64,000 bases of DNA from Xyrauchen texanus (taxonomy: Eukaryota; Chordata; Actinopteri; Cypriniformes; Catostomidae). Below the pieces are notes generated by a model that had not been told where the DNA came from, did no database searches, and worked only from the letters and a program-made list of their open reading frames with translations. The stretch is taken from NCBI RefSeq assembly GCF_025860055.1, contig NC_068320.1:18658900-18722899 (forward strand), read 5' to 3'. The translations under genes were made by a program, and so were the position numbers. Below, piece by piece: positions 11,801 through 21,820 of this stretch; the stretch's first letter is position 1, and each line of letters begins with the position of its first letter.

Positions 11801-13596
11801 CTTAGGAAGTAGCACTTCTTTGGGGCTAGCTTTAGATTATGTTCTTTCAAGCGTGAAAATACCAGCTCGAGACGATCCAGGGCTTCTTGTTCACTCTTGC
11901 CAAAAACCAAGAGGTCATCTAAATAACACAGGAGTGACATGTAATTTTGATCACCAAATATTGAGGTCATCATCCTAGCAAATGTAGCTGGACTATTACA
12001 CAATCCTTGGGCCATTCGATTGTACTCATACAGCCCTACAGGTGTAGTACACGCTGTATATTTGCGATCGTCTTTGTGTATGGGTATATTATAGAACCCA
12101 GATGTAAGGTCCATGGTACTGAAGTAGCAATTGCCACCTAAGGCAGCAAGGGCATCAGCCTGATGAGGTAAAGGATAAGCATCTTTTTCAGTTCTCTGGT
12201 TCAACCATCTGAAATCCGTACAAATTCTCAGTTCACCTGAAGGTTTCCAGACTAAGACAAGTGGAGATGCCCACTCGCTGCTGGACTTACTAATGATCCC
12301 TTTCTCCTCCATTTCATCAAGCGTCTGCTTTAGTTTCTGAAATTGTGATGGTGGGACTCTCCTGTAGGGTAACCTGAAGGGTTTCTCGTCTTTCAGTCTA
12401 ATCCGATGTACTACGTCCCTCACTTCACCACAGTCAAGTCTATCCCGGGAGAAAATCGATTCGTATTTACCAACAAGGTCGGATAGTTTTTTCTTCCATT
12501 CCTCAGACACATCACATGACTGGATATCTATTTGATGTAGGCCCAAATCATGAAGCTTTCCTGAGTATCCAGACCCAACCATTGGCTCCTCTGCCGTATT
12601 GACGACACATGTGCATTGAATCACCTCTGAATCATTTCCATTACTACCAGTTAGTTCTAGGTCTTCTAATGCTAGGCAAGGGTAAACCTGTGCAACTTTA
12701 GCATTTCGCCTAAGGGTAAGAGGGCGATCTAGTAAATTGACTACCTTCATTGGAATCCATTTGTCTCCCCATAAGGGACACACTGTACGTGCAACTAGTA
12801 CATTTCTTGGTGCAGACTTGGACGTCGTGGGCTCTACAACGACAGTGCTGCCAATGGATAAGGGTACTTGCTCTTTCAATTTCCCCCATACCAGGTGCTC
12901 ATGTCGTGGGGCCAAAGTAATACACTGTTTTAGAATTACTGTACCCACGCTTTTGGGTATTTCCTTGCCTTGCCACCGATCTACATTGGCTAATAAGTTC
13001 ATCAAGAGTCCTTCTGTATCATCTGTGGCAGGTTGAGAAAGGTTGTCCCAATACCACTGTGTTTTTTTCAGATGTCGCATCACATGCTTTATGGCATTTG
13101 ACCCTACAATCATGTCGTCTACTTGGCCAGGTACTACAAGCACAGGCACTGCCATTTTGCATTTGAAGAGTTCAACATTTAATTCATATTCGCATTTGGG
13201 TGGTGTCTGCTTTCCCCCACACCCGACAAGTATTATCTTAGTTATCTTACTTGATTCTCTTTGTAGGACCCCTTCATCGATTAACTTATGTTCGGCTACT
13301 TCACTTAACGTGCAGGCCATAGACCCACTATCTATTAGAGCCTTAAGTTCAACTGAACCCTGCACTAATATCGGCGCATAGAAGAGACTGTCATTGCTGA
13401 CGACTCTCTGATACACAACATTACTACTGCTAGTGGTTCTCTCTGATTGGGATAGATGATCAAAGATTGTGGCATCTGGGGGAGTTACTGCATCGCCCAC
13501 ACTGACCCCCTCCTTGTATGGGCATTTTAGTTTAAATTGTGACTCTGTCCAGAAGGGGTGGGTTTTCTTGCTGTGCCCGATTTCTTCTCTGGACAC
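8866..13596 (-). CDS. pol: Ty3/gypsy Pol: protease, RT, RNase H, integrase
   Basis: There are 1,576 open codons. Domains in order: retropepsin with LIDSGS (Asp about 89); reverse transcriptase with YLDD (about 559-562); RNase H beginning LFTDAS (about 729); an H2C2 zinc-binding domain ending HCKRC (about 1030-1068); and a DDE integrase core with CIDFW (about 1094), HSDQG (about 1153) and GNGQTERFNR (about 1183). No chromodomain is evident; the C-terminal 300 residues are acidic and unassigned. The frame opens with GTG, not ATG, and overlaps the end of gag by 70 bp in the -1 frame. It is therefore most likely expressed as a Gag-Pol fusion by frameshifting. No stop or frameshift interrupts it. 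Confidence 0.93.
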   Translation of the reverse strand: MSREEIGHSKKTHPFWTESQFKLKCPYKEGVSVGDAVTPPDATIFDHLSQSERTTSSSNVVYQRVVSNDSLFYAPILVQGSVELKALIDSGSMACTLSEVAEHKLIDEGVLQRESSKITKIILVGCGGKQTPPKCEYELNVELFKCKMAVPVLVVPGQVDDMIVGSNAIKHVMRHLKKTQWYWDNLSQPATDDTEGLLMNLLANVDRWQGKEIPKSVGTVILKQCITLAPRHEHLVWGKLKEQVPLSIGSTVVVEPTTSKSAPRNVLVARTVCPLWGDKWIPMKVVNLLDRPLTLRRNAKVAQVYPCLALEDLELTGSNGNDSEVIQCTCVVNTAEEPMVGSGYSGKLHDLGLHQIDIQSCDVSEEWKKKLSDLVGKYESIFSRDRLDCGEVRDVVHRIRLKDEKPFRLPYRRVPPSQFQKLKQTLDEMEEKGIISKSSSEWASPLVLVWKPSGELRICTDFRWLNQRTEKDAYPLPHQADALAALGGNCYFSTMDLTSGFYNIPIHKDDRKYTACTTPVGLYEYNRMAQGLCNSPATFARMMTSIFGDQNYMSLLCYLDDLLVFGKSEQEALDRLELVFSRLKEHNLKLAPKKCYFLRKSVKFLGHIVTAEGIAADPAKVSAINEITAKDLMGEDGKTPSYTKVKSFLGMANYYSHFIENFSRLAKPLFQLTAGQRVKRRGAKVSAKPFRCLKPEDWTSDCEMSLEKLKKAISTTIVLAHPDFDKPFLLFTDASMDGLGAVLSQIVDGEIKPRPVAFASKSLSRSQARYPAHRLEFFALKWAVCDKFTHWLKGAHFTVLTDNNPLTYIMTKPKLDACEQRWVSKLAPFDFDLKYIPGSQNIPADLLSREPFAKGVRMTEPGNKANHMSLESVQNAFKLSVNSQEKHNGENECRDKQEVGREEVKAIIESSLDWDSTLPVRTAQWSQFSSHMSCGLSTLPAFTVAEIRKKQRDDDVVLRVIYFLERKRRPSRREKVHETAQVLRMLKHFEKLEIRDGVLYRRSKDKVGKRRYQLVVPSSLKSTVLRGTHDDVGHQGQTRTLHLVRQRFFWSGMDDEVRKYVTHCKRCVLSKTPEPDARAPLESVKTCEPLELVCIDFWSAEGRNDDNVDVLVLTDHFTKLAHAFPCPNQTAKVVAQRLWNQFFCVYGFPRRIHSDQGANFESRLIAELLEVSGVRKSHTTPYHPMGNGQTERFNRTLGNMIHALPARAKVHWPQMIQTLTFAYNCTIHETTGFAPFYLMFGRVPRLPVDIMFGSVLRDNEVVDYNEYVNSFKKDLKEAIRIAQSSTTQAQKKQAEQYNKRVKGVALEIGDKVLLANRRERARGKLADLWDSTVYVITWKDPNVHVYRVEDPVTKKNKVVHRNFILPVNFLPISQNDAESTVLSTLSNDGLDVEWTEKKGAPVYADEDYDDQRTAAWVLQTEGPEIQSYKVSEVDSQSGLTQDPVRSQDPLTVFFYGDSENKTDPGDPGEQWMEHNQSEDTLSDTTASDYILSSISGLHDCSKHCSSVDSPESVEEIDTREEDNSVRLKGGTLHTRSGRMVKPVRRLIESMSMLMAEPGKKETLTALMQMFSTFVES

Positions 13597-14948
13597 TCAA
13601 ACCCCCTGTGACCAGGTTTGTGACAACTAAAACACAGGCCGTCTCTAAAACAGTGCGATTGTGTAGTATGACTTTGCTCGCTACACACTTTGCATGGAAA
13701 ATCATTAGGGACGGCAGATGTTGATGGTCGACTGTTCCCTTTCCCTCGGCTCTTCTCTTGAGTGGACAGCAGTTTCTCTAGAAGGAACACCACTCTATCC
13801 ATCGTAGCATGTTCACTGTTAGAGGCTTGGGGAACTGGAAAAGCAGACTGTTGAGGCATGCACCATGCACCAGAATGTTCTCTCTCTTCAACTTTTGCAA
13901 CACGTTGAGCTCTGCTAGGTTTTGTTGAAAGTGTGTCCCTGTGATAACTATCAACCATTTCTTGGACTTCTCCAACAGTCCATTTCTCAACTGGTTTACT
14001 CCGGAAAGCAGTGTAGAGGGCTGGTTCGGGGCAGTGCTTTACAAACATCATAGCTGCCTCATGGCCTGGATCTTCAACCCTCTTCCCTTGTCTCTGCAAA
14101 CACTCATTGGCAAGATCAATGGTTTTATTGAGTCTTATCCAGTAGTCCAGGCTGCTTTCCAGTTGTCTTGGCAAAGTTGAGTAAAAATCAGCTAGAGGGG
14201 TTGTTGTAGAAATGGACTCTCCAAAGTGCTGTCTGAGAATATCATAGATAATATCAGGGTCTCTACTTATGTTCACTAAGGGGCTATTACGAATCCCAAT
14301 TCGAACTATGTCCTTAGCACGTCCGAGTAGTCTGTCCATTATTTCTGCACCGCGTTCAGACACGCTACACCCTTTCTTGGTCAAGTACAACTGCATAATT
14401 TCTTGCCATTCAGTCACTGTACATCTATCTGAGCCATCACCACGGAAAAAAGGTGGTTCCTTTATTTCTGGCTTTAGAATCAGATTTACTTTTGACCAGT
14501 CGTGATGTTGCCCTGTAGTTCTTGGCTGTGGGGGGGTCATTTCAACATTAGATTCTTGAGTCCTTGGGCTTGCAAAACTTGAGGCTACTTGTGCTCCTAT
14601 TTCACTACCTAGTTGTTTGACTAGATCTACTAGGGTTTGTTTTAAATCCTCAGGCTGACTTTGACTGAGGCTGGGGGCAGCTTCGTCTTGTTGACCTACA
14701 CCATCACCTGGTCTGTGTATTGCCAATGGGGACATTGTAGAGACCCTAGCCCTGTGTTCAATCATACTAATCAACTGCTTTCCCCTTCCTATCCCTGCAA
14801 CATTCCCAGCTGGTGTTTGGGGGGTGTTCATTATACCTGTAACAACACTGCTACTATCCACATTTTCATCACTGTTAATATCACACTCAGCAGCTACACG
14901 CTCCTGGAATGTCTGATCACTTTCTTGAAAGTCACAATTCACTGACAT
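13527..14948 (-). CDS. gag: Ty3/gypsy Gag with CCHC zinc knuckle
   Basis: A 473-codon ORF begins at an ATG about 220 bp inside the 5' LTR boundary. Residues about 150-350 form the capsid-like region. The C-terminus carries a Cys-rich motif (CKVCSEQSHTTQSHC) and a canonical CX2CX4HX4C knuckle, CFSCHKPGHRGFEC (about 436-449), for genomic RNA binding. It ends about 70 bp inside the pol frame. Gag assembles the virus-like particle in which reverse transcription occurs. Length and order are normal for the family. Confidence 0.92.
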   Translation of the reverse strand: MSVNCDFQESDQTFQERVAAECDINSDENVDSSSVVTGIMNTPQTPAGNVAGIGRGKQLISMIEHRARVSTMSPLAIHRPGDGVGQQDEAAPSLSQSQPEDLKQTLVDLVKQLGSEIGAQVASSFASPRTQESNVEMTPPQPRTTGQHHDWSKVNLILKPEIKEPPFFRGDGSDRCTVTEWQEIMQLYLTKKGCSVSERGAEIMDRLLGRAKDIVRIGIRNSPLVNISRDPDIIYDILRQHFGESISTTTPLADFYSTLPRQLESSLDYWIRLNKTIDLANECLQRQGKRVEDPGHEAAMMFVKHCPEPALYTAFRSKPVEKWTVGEVQEMVDSYHRDTLSTKPSRAQRVAKVEEREHSGAWCMPQQSAFPVPQASNSEHATMDRVVFLLEKLLSTQEKSRGKGNSRPSTSAVPNDFPCKVCSEQSHTTQSHCFRDGLCFSCHKPGHRGFECPEKKSGTARKPTPSGQSHNLN

Positions 14949-15143
14949 TTTTGTTACACTTTCTGTCTATAGCGTATTTTCCTCTGACCTTTGTACTTTT
15001 GCGTTGTGTTTGCACAGCTTTTAATGTTCTCTGCTGAATTGATTCACAACTTCATCACCTTCCTATTCTTTAGGATAACCAAATGTGGCCTCTGAGTCCT
15101 AGTTGTGACTGGGTCCCCGGTGATCTGCAACCGCTGATCTTTG

Positions 15144-15161
15144 ATCCGGGTCACGGCACCA
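15144..15161 (-). promoter_or_regulatory. Primer-binding site, tRNA-His type
   Basis: The plus-strand sequence ATCCGGGTCACGGCACCA matches the 3' end of eukaryotic tRNA-His plus CCA at 17 of 18 positions, with G for A at one site. It lies 3 bp inside the 5' LTR. Minus-strand DNA synthesis would start here. Confidence 0.85.
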
Positions 15162-15164
15162 ATA

Positions 15165-16384
15165 TGTAGCGGAGCACTGGACGCACCACAGGATCAGCCC
15201 CAAATAAAGAGAAACACCAGCAATGCCTTTTTACTTTTGTGTGTTTACTGCAAGCATAAAATGGGACAGTGTTACAAACATCTGTTCTGGATTGACAATC
15301 TCTCTTCAGAGTGCTTCCCGCAAACTCCATATTACAAGATGTATTTTCTTTACAGTATCTTAAATTGTTCCATTTAATAAAATGCATAACACCAAAGGCA
15401 TATTTTTTATGTAGAACTAATAAGATTTATGAATTCTGAAAGTTAATAAAACAATAATGACAAAATGAATGCAACAACTCATACCTGCAAGCATAAAATG
15501 GGACAGTGTTACAAACATCTGTTCTGGATTGACAATCTGCAAATACATCATTCAGTTAGTACATTGTCCCATATTTCTAATATGCAGGCAACTTACAATA
15601 TCAAAGAAACAATTCACAGTTTCAGCTTCTTCTTAACACACATAACATGCTTTAAGTCATGAACTACATTACCCAAAATGCACCGCTGATTACTGGCGCG
15701 CATTTCACTCGGTGCAGACAGATTAACCACTCTTCTCATCAAAATGAAATTAAGTGAAACCCAAATCAACATTAACAGGCATCCTCATACCCATGAAAAC
15801 CAACACAGGGCATTAACTGACACTTAAAATGTAAACAGTTCATAGAAATATGACACAATTGCACGTTTAAAGCAATACAGTTTATGTACTATATTAAACA
15901 TGAAGAACCACATTAACACACAACAGGGCCACCAACAGTATTACCACCATATTTTGTTCTGATTTCATAATAACTTCTATTTAATATGCTCTAAAACCTT
16001 GTTTGAATTGTCCATTAACGGAGAAACATACCTCTCTTCAGAGTGCTTCCCGCAAACTGAAGATTGCAACACGTGAGGAATATACCATTGATTGAAGAAA
16101 GAGGGTTCATACCAAATCAGTAACACAAAAGAACACAACACATCTTTCTTAATCAAACTCATGCAGTACAGGGAAGTAGTGCTATTATAATGTTCGATAA
16201 GCACAAAGACTAATTGCTGGGCGCTGATGTTAAATTAAATACTGGTGTTGATTTAATATTCCAACCTCCCCCACCTTAATGAAATGTGGATCATCCCTTG
16301 CTAAATCTCTCTCTGCATCCGATTGAGAAGCAACCCATCTATTTAACAAAGTTTGATGAATTATAAATTTTTCACACCATTACA
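15165..16384 (-). repeat. Ty3/gypsy 5' LTR
   Basis: This 1,220-bp LTR is the same length as, and apparently identical to, 7390-8609. It is the upstream LTR in element orientation and is expected to drive gag-pol. It carries the same two internal duplications. Confidence 0.92.
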
Positions 16385-16410
16385 ATGATTCATAACAGAA
16401 GCATGTTCTA

Positions 16411-16628
16411 GTTCCCTTACGACTTCAGTCCACTTGACATTGCGTTACTAACGCATATGGGGAGTGCCTTCATACACAACCTATTTGAAACCTCTCTACA
16501 ATAACGCCAATATTCTAATATTGGCTATGGTGTTTGAGCCAGCCTGTTTTGGCGCGAAACTGACCGCTCGTTTCGGCGCGAACTGACCGCTATAAAACAG
16601 GTGCACAGACACCATTTCCTCAGAATTT
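16411..16628 (+). repeat. DIRS left terminal repeat
   Basis: Bases 16411-16462 are the reverse complement of 21821-21872. Bases 16437-16628 match 21921-22112 directly with very few differences. The segment includes a probable TATA motif (GACCGCTATAAAACAGG, about 16588) just upstream of the transcribed region. Confidence 0.85.
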
Positions 16629-16966
16629 CTTCCTTCAAGACAGCGATTACCTCTTGTCTCGAAGCCCTCTACCTTCACCATCGATTCACAATAGTCAGCG
16701 GACGGAATCTTCACGGCAGCGAGAAGACTCTCCGCTCCCCTGCAGTGCTCCGGCGAACATCACTCCGCCTAGCCGCTTGACGCTTCGCTGGTGAACGGAC
16801 CTCAGCATCCTGATTCTCCGCAGCGGCCGGCAGGTGTAGAGTATCCTTTTAAAGCAAAATTGTACTTGTGTGTATAAATGTAAGTTATATAAGTTATATA
16901 AATATAAATCTATATTTATATTTATATATCTAGAAGAGCCACTTACGTGTTCACGTCTTTTTCAAG

Positions 16967-18158
16967 ATGTTGTTCCGTAAGTGTTCCTTGTGCGAGAGAC
17001 ACATCCCGCCGTCAGACAAGCACGAGAGCTGCGTTTTCTGTCTGGGCCGCGCCCACGCAGAGTTGGCTCTCATGGAGACAGACTGTCCTCACTGTGAGGA
17101 CATGAGTCTCAAGTCGCTTCGCTCACGAATCGCCCTCGTTCTGAGGGACGATTCAGCCTCTCGCGCCCTCCCACCAGCCTCTTCTGTGATTCCCGAGGGT
17201 TCACACGAGGAGGCACGGCGGGGCCGCGAGGCCGAGCAGGACGAACTTGAGGTGGATTTCATGCCGGTACACGCCCCACGAGCCCCTCAATCTCCACGAA
17301 GCGCATATATCCCCATACGCTATGTGCGAGACGAGCTCCGGCCCTCTGATGAGCGTGCAGTCTCGTCTCGTTTGGTGGATCTGACGCTGTGGATGATGAC
17401 GATGTCATGTCTCTCGCCACATCAGGCAAATGGTCAGTGGATAATGCTGTCGCCCCTCCCCCAGCGAGGGCGAGGAACGTGCACGCGCCACTGACAGGGA
17501 GATGCTCCGCGTCCTTACAAGGGCAGTCGAAGAGCTTCACCCTGACTGGTCTCCCCCAGAGGAACCGTCTCGCCTCGATGAATGGTTCCAGCAGTGCGGG
17601 CGCCATTAAACGGCAGCATCCCGCACATTTCTTCCCCGAAGTTCATAATGAAAACTATTCAAGTCCTGGCGCGCGACCTTATATGGCGCGCTCGCGCAGT
17701 GACGCCATCCTCTTTAATGTGGATAATTTCTTTGGGAAAGAAAATGTTATATGCCCAATTACCCCCTGGAGGCGGCGGTAGCGGCACACCTCTGCCCAGC
17801 GAGTAACATGTACATCCTTCCAAACCGTGTCGACAAACGTCCGCACTGGCGGGAAAAGCTTACTCATCAGCAGAACAAGCTGGATCAGCACTCCACACAA
17901 TGGCGGCGCTCCATGAGTGATAAAGAAAATGCCACTATTTTAGATGCTCTTGTGTCTCCAGCCGGCCTTTTTGGCGGCTCTATGAATAAGTTTGCTGAGC
18001 GTTATGTTGCGATTCAGCAGCAGTCACAGGCTATGAGACACTTTATGCCCACATGGAGTATATCGCAGCCGGTTCGCCCTCGCTCTGTTTCGAGTCAGCG
18101 CGCGACTAAAAGCCTCACAGGCACCTGCGTATCATTACGCGCAGCAAAGCGCTTCTGA
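16967..18158 (+). pseudogene. gag: DIRS gag-like ORF1, frameshifted
   Basis: Translation starts at an ATG at 16967 with a Cys/His motif series (CSLCERH, CVFCLGRAHAE, CPHCEDMSLKSLRSR) typical of fish DIRS Gag. The frame is lost near 17390 and continues in other frames to 18158, where residues such as SMSDKENATILDALVSPAGL and FAERYVAIQQQSQAMRH match the Gag C-terminal half. The product would be a particle or RNA-binding protein. At least two frameshifts prevent expression of one chain. Confidence 0.8.
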
Positions 18159-18469
18159 CGGGCAATAGCATTTGAAGCGGAAAGTAGAGCCCGCGATTCC
18201 CTCCGGGTCTGCTCCAAAAAAGGCTCGATTGGAGAGACACAAAACACTGTTCCCCATCTCCCCACTTTTGTTGGTCGGGAAAGGGATATTGTTATTCAAA
18301 ATGTTGTTTCTGTGTCTTGCACTCAAATAAATGCAAAAATAAAAATGCAATAAGTGCAAAAAAGAATACAGCATTCGTTGCAAATGCACGAGATGCTCAC
18401 ACATTCTCAATAAAGAGCCCCCTTTTCCTCTTCAAAGCACACACATTATGCGCAACCGCTTCCCTAGAG

Positions 18470-20345
18470 TGAGCGTCGCATCATATCATACAGTGAGCAA
18501 ACCAAACTGCCCTCTGTCCCACTATGCAGGCAATCCCTAACGGGTATTTCAGAATGGGTGCAAAAACGATCGAACAAGGATATACGATCCTTATTTGCAC
18601 ACCGGCCACCCTGTTTCAACGGCGTTCTGTCTACCACGGTTTCGTCCGATGACGCGCCAGTGTTACGAGCCGAAATACACCTCTCATCATGAAAAATGCG
18701 ATCGAGATTGTGCCAAATTGTCAAGCACAAAATGGTTTTACAGCCGTTATTTTCTTGTTCCAAAGAAAGACGGCGGGCTTCGGCCAATCCTGCATCTGAG
18801 ACATTTTAATCGCGCATTTGTAAGCGCCTATTCAAAATGATTATTCAGAAAAGGATCTTATCGCAAGTACGCCCACATGATTGGTTTGCGTTGATAGATC
18901 TGAAGGATGCGTACTATCATATCTAAATTGCACGACATCACAGGATGTTTTTGAGATTCGCGTTCGAGGGAACAGCGTATCAATTCATAGTCCTGCCCTT
19001 CGGACAGTCTTTGGCTCCTCGCACATTCACAAAGTGCATTGATGCGGTTGTCGCCCCTCTGAGACTGAGCGGCATGCATCCTAAACTACCTCGACAATTG
19101 GCTGTTACTGCCACAATCAGAGGTTTTTTTATGCCAGCACAGTTTTACTGCTTCAGCCATTTTACAGTGTCCATCTCAGTCAAAACTGGGGAGAACATTT
19201 CCACTGAAACTTGTTTCAGAAAGCACTGGGATTTGTGGCGGCGGCATCCGCCATCATTCCATTACTTCTCTTACACATGAGACCTCTTGAGTGCTGGCTG
19301 AAGCGCCGTGTGGCGCGACGTGCTTAGCGCCGATGACGCATGTGCATCACTATATCCAGCCTCTGTTCAGCACCACGGACAGATCCTCTTGCATTTTACC
19401 AGCGAGGTGTCGCGCTGGGGCAAGTGTCACGCGGTGCCTAAAGCCATCGGCTGTAGTCCTAGCCTTAAAGGCTTTCAGTCAGAAATATCAAACTGTCATG
19501 TCCTGGTTAGCTCAGACAACATGACAGTTGTGGCATATACAAACCGCCAAGGCAGAATTCAGGAGACTTCACCCTCAAACTGTATTGAGGATTTGGGAAA
19601 TATCTGGCAAAGCAGAAATCTATCTATTTGCCTCAGTGGAGAATACTCACTGTCCCCTCTGGTACTCGAAGTCCCAAGTTGTCAGGCGAAAAGAGGTGAC
19701 CACGGATGCTTCCAACACAGGTTGGGGGGCGGTGTGCAATGGACACCCAACTTTTGGCACCTGGACAGGTGTGAGGAGGGTGTGGCACATCAACCGCTTA
19801 GAGCTATTGGCTGTAATTCTAGCCTTAAAGGCTTTCAGTCTGAAATAGTGAGCTGTCATGTCCTGGTTTGCTCAGTCAACATGACAGTTGTGGTATATAC
19901 AAACAGCCAAGGCGGAATTCATTCACCGCCACTGTCGAGAATGACGCGTCACCCCCTCCTATGGAGCGAGCATCATCTCTCCCTGAGAGTGACATATGTC
20001 CCAGGCTGCCTGAATTACTGTGCACGTCTACTGTTACGCTAAGGGGCGATACCGGGCGAATGGAGACTTCATCCTCAAACTATACTGAGGATTTGGGAAA
20101 TATTCAGCAAAGCAGAAATCAATCTATTTGCCTTAGTGGAGAATGCCCACTATCCCCTCTGTTCTTCGAAGTCCCAAGCCCCGCTGGGAAGGGATGCAAT
20201 GGCACACAAATGGCCGGTGAAAAACAAATATGCGTTTCCTCCAGTATACCTGATCCACTCTGCCACATGCAAAGTCTGAGAGGACAAGGAAACGTTCTAT
20301 TAGTTGCACCGAAATGGCCAACCAGCCATGGTTTCTGGAAATGAT
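18470..20345 (+). pseudogene. DIRS reverse transcriptase-RNase H, degenerate and rearranged
   Basis: Reverse transcriptase motifs appear in several frames: FLVPKKDGGLRPILHLRHFN (18750), LIDLKDAYYHI followed by a TAA (about 18924), FIVLPFGQSLAPRTFTK (18985), and YLDNWLLLPQS (about 19086), where the catalytic YLDD has become YLDN. RNase H motifs follow: TTDASNTGWGAV (about 19700) and INRLELLAVILALKAF (about 19790). A block of about 240 bp around 19445-19690 recurs in pieces at 19808-19920 and 20060-20190, so this part has been duplicated and rearranged. Confidence 0.78.
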
Positions 20346-20412
20346 GGAGATGCTGTACAGCTCACCATAGGAAATACCACTGAGGAGGGATCTCCTCTCT
20401 CAGGCACACAAT

Positions 20413-21425
20413 TTGGCATCCCCAGCCCCAGCTGTGGAACCTGCATGTGTGGCTCCTGAATGGAGCATACTAAATGCACCAGAACTGACGTGTTCAGTCA
20501 TAAACACCATTTTACAAGCCAGAGCACCGTCCACTAGACGCCTCTATGCACTAAAATGGAAGGTGTTCGCTGATTGGTGTCTCTCACACAGCAAGGACCC
20601 GGTAAACTGCCCCATACATGAAATTGTAATATTTCTTCAAGAGCGATTAGACGCAGGACTCACCCCGTCAAAGCTCAAAGTGTATGTGGCAACTAGATCT
20701 GCGTATCACGCACATGAAACCGGCGCCTCTATAGGCAAGTATGATTTAATCATAAAGTTCCTTAAAGGAGCAAGACAATTAAACCCATCTCGGCAGGCTA
20801 CAGTCCCGACTTGGGATTTAACTTTAGTCCTAAATGCTTGGACACTGTTGATTTGCGTATGCTCTCTATTAAGACCACACTACTGCTGGCTCTGGACTCA
20901 GAAAAACAGGTCGTTGACCTACATGCATTATCAGTCGACAATTCATGTCTGGAGTTTGGCCTGGTCTTTTAAGAGCCACTGTCAAACCCAGGAAAGGCTA
21001 TTTACCCAAGGTCCTGACCACACCCTTCAAAGCGCAGGTGATTCATCTTCAGGCCTTCTCCCCTCCTCCATTTAATTCAGATGAGGAAAAATCATTGCAT
21101 TTGTTATGCCCTGTGCGGGCGCTACATACATACGTTGAGCATACTTGCCAGTGCAGACTGTCTGATCAGATCTTTGTATGCTATGGAGGATGTGCAAAAG
21201 GGATGTCCTTCTCCAAGCAAAGACTTTCTTACCCTGGCTTATGAATCGCAGATTCAGACTTGTCCAATTGGTGTTAAGCACACTCAAATAGAGGCATGGC
21301 CTCCTCATGGGCATGGGTGAATGGTGTGTCCTTACAAGACATATGTTTTGCAGCAGGATGGTCCTCGCAAAACACGTTTGCAAGGTTTTACAACCTAGAA
21401 GTAACATCTCTTCCTTCACAAGTCC
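20413..21425 (+). pseudogene. DIRS tyrosine recombinase, frameshifted
   Basis: The N-terminal core-binding part is open from 20413 (APSTRRLYALKWKVFADWCL, FLQERLDAGLTPSKLKVY). The frame shifts near 20830 and again near 20990, giving KPRKGYLPKV, LLCPVRALHTYVEHT and finally DICFAAGWSSQNTFARFYNL, the region holding the nucleophile Tyr. The enzyme inserts DIRS circles without target duplication. At least three frame changes make it a pseudogene. Confidence 0.82.
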
Positions 21426-21440
21426 TTGCTATTCATTGGC

Positions 21441-21447
21441 CATATAC

Positions 21448-21519
<72 letters not shown>
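21441..21519. repeat. (TA)n microsatellite inside the DIRS 3' region
   Basis: An almost pure TA/CATA run of about 75 bp follows the recombinase remnant. Open frames through it encode only Ile-Tyr repeats and are not genes. Confidence 0.95.
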
Positions 21520-21820
21520 TTATGCCCCCTTTAAGTACGGGCTCCACATCATTTACACAACCGCCTGCATTCAGGCTGTTATAATGCCATAAATCACAAG
21601 CACTTCATTATAAATAAACTCCCTTCCGGCCGGGTTCATAAGGAGTAATTCATACTATATGGCTATAGCTCATATATTCATTATGAGTGCTCTCCTCCTG
21701 GCCATCATGAGGATCACTCACTGCGGCATACACATGTCGGTCGCCATCCCATAAGACTGCGCCACCATGTTTCCTCTCTAGGAAGTTATGTCGTGTAGTG
21801 CGGCGTGATGGGATTCTGTT

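Larger units (their letters stand above)
7390..16384 (-). mobile_element. Complete Ty3/gypsy LTR retrotransposon, probably recent
   Basis: An 8,995-bp element is bounded by two 1,220-bp LTRs that start TG and end CA, and is flanked by the 4-bp direct repeat ATGA at 7386-7389 and 16385-16388. Internal order on the minus strand is primer-binding site, gag (473 codons), pol (1576 codons) and polypurine tract. All three small ORFs visible in one LTR are identical in the other, so divergence since insertion looks minimal. Gag and pol are uninterrupted. This is the only element in the window that looks potentially autonomous. Confidence 0.93.

Noticed and set aside
18595..18840. DIRS RT start as an independent gene
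   Set aside because: It is one piece of the frameshifted RT domain.
21307..21592. Open frames with Ile-Tyr repeats (also at 30806-31094, 34623-34811, 50995-51424)
   Set aside because: They are translations of (TA)n microsatellites.
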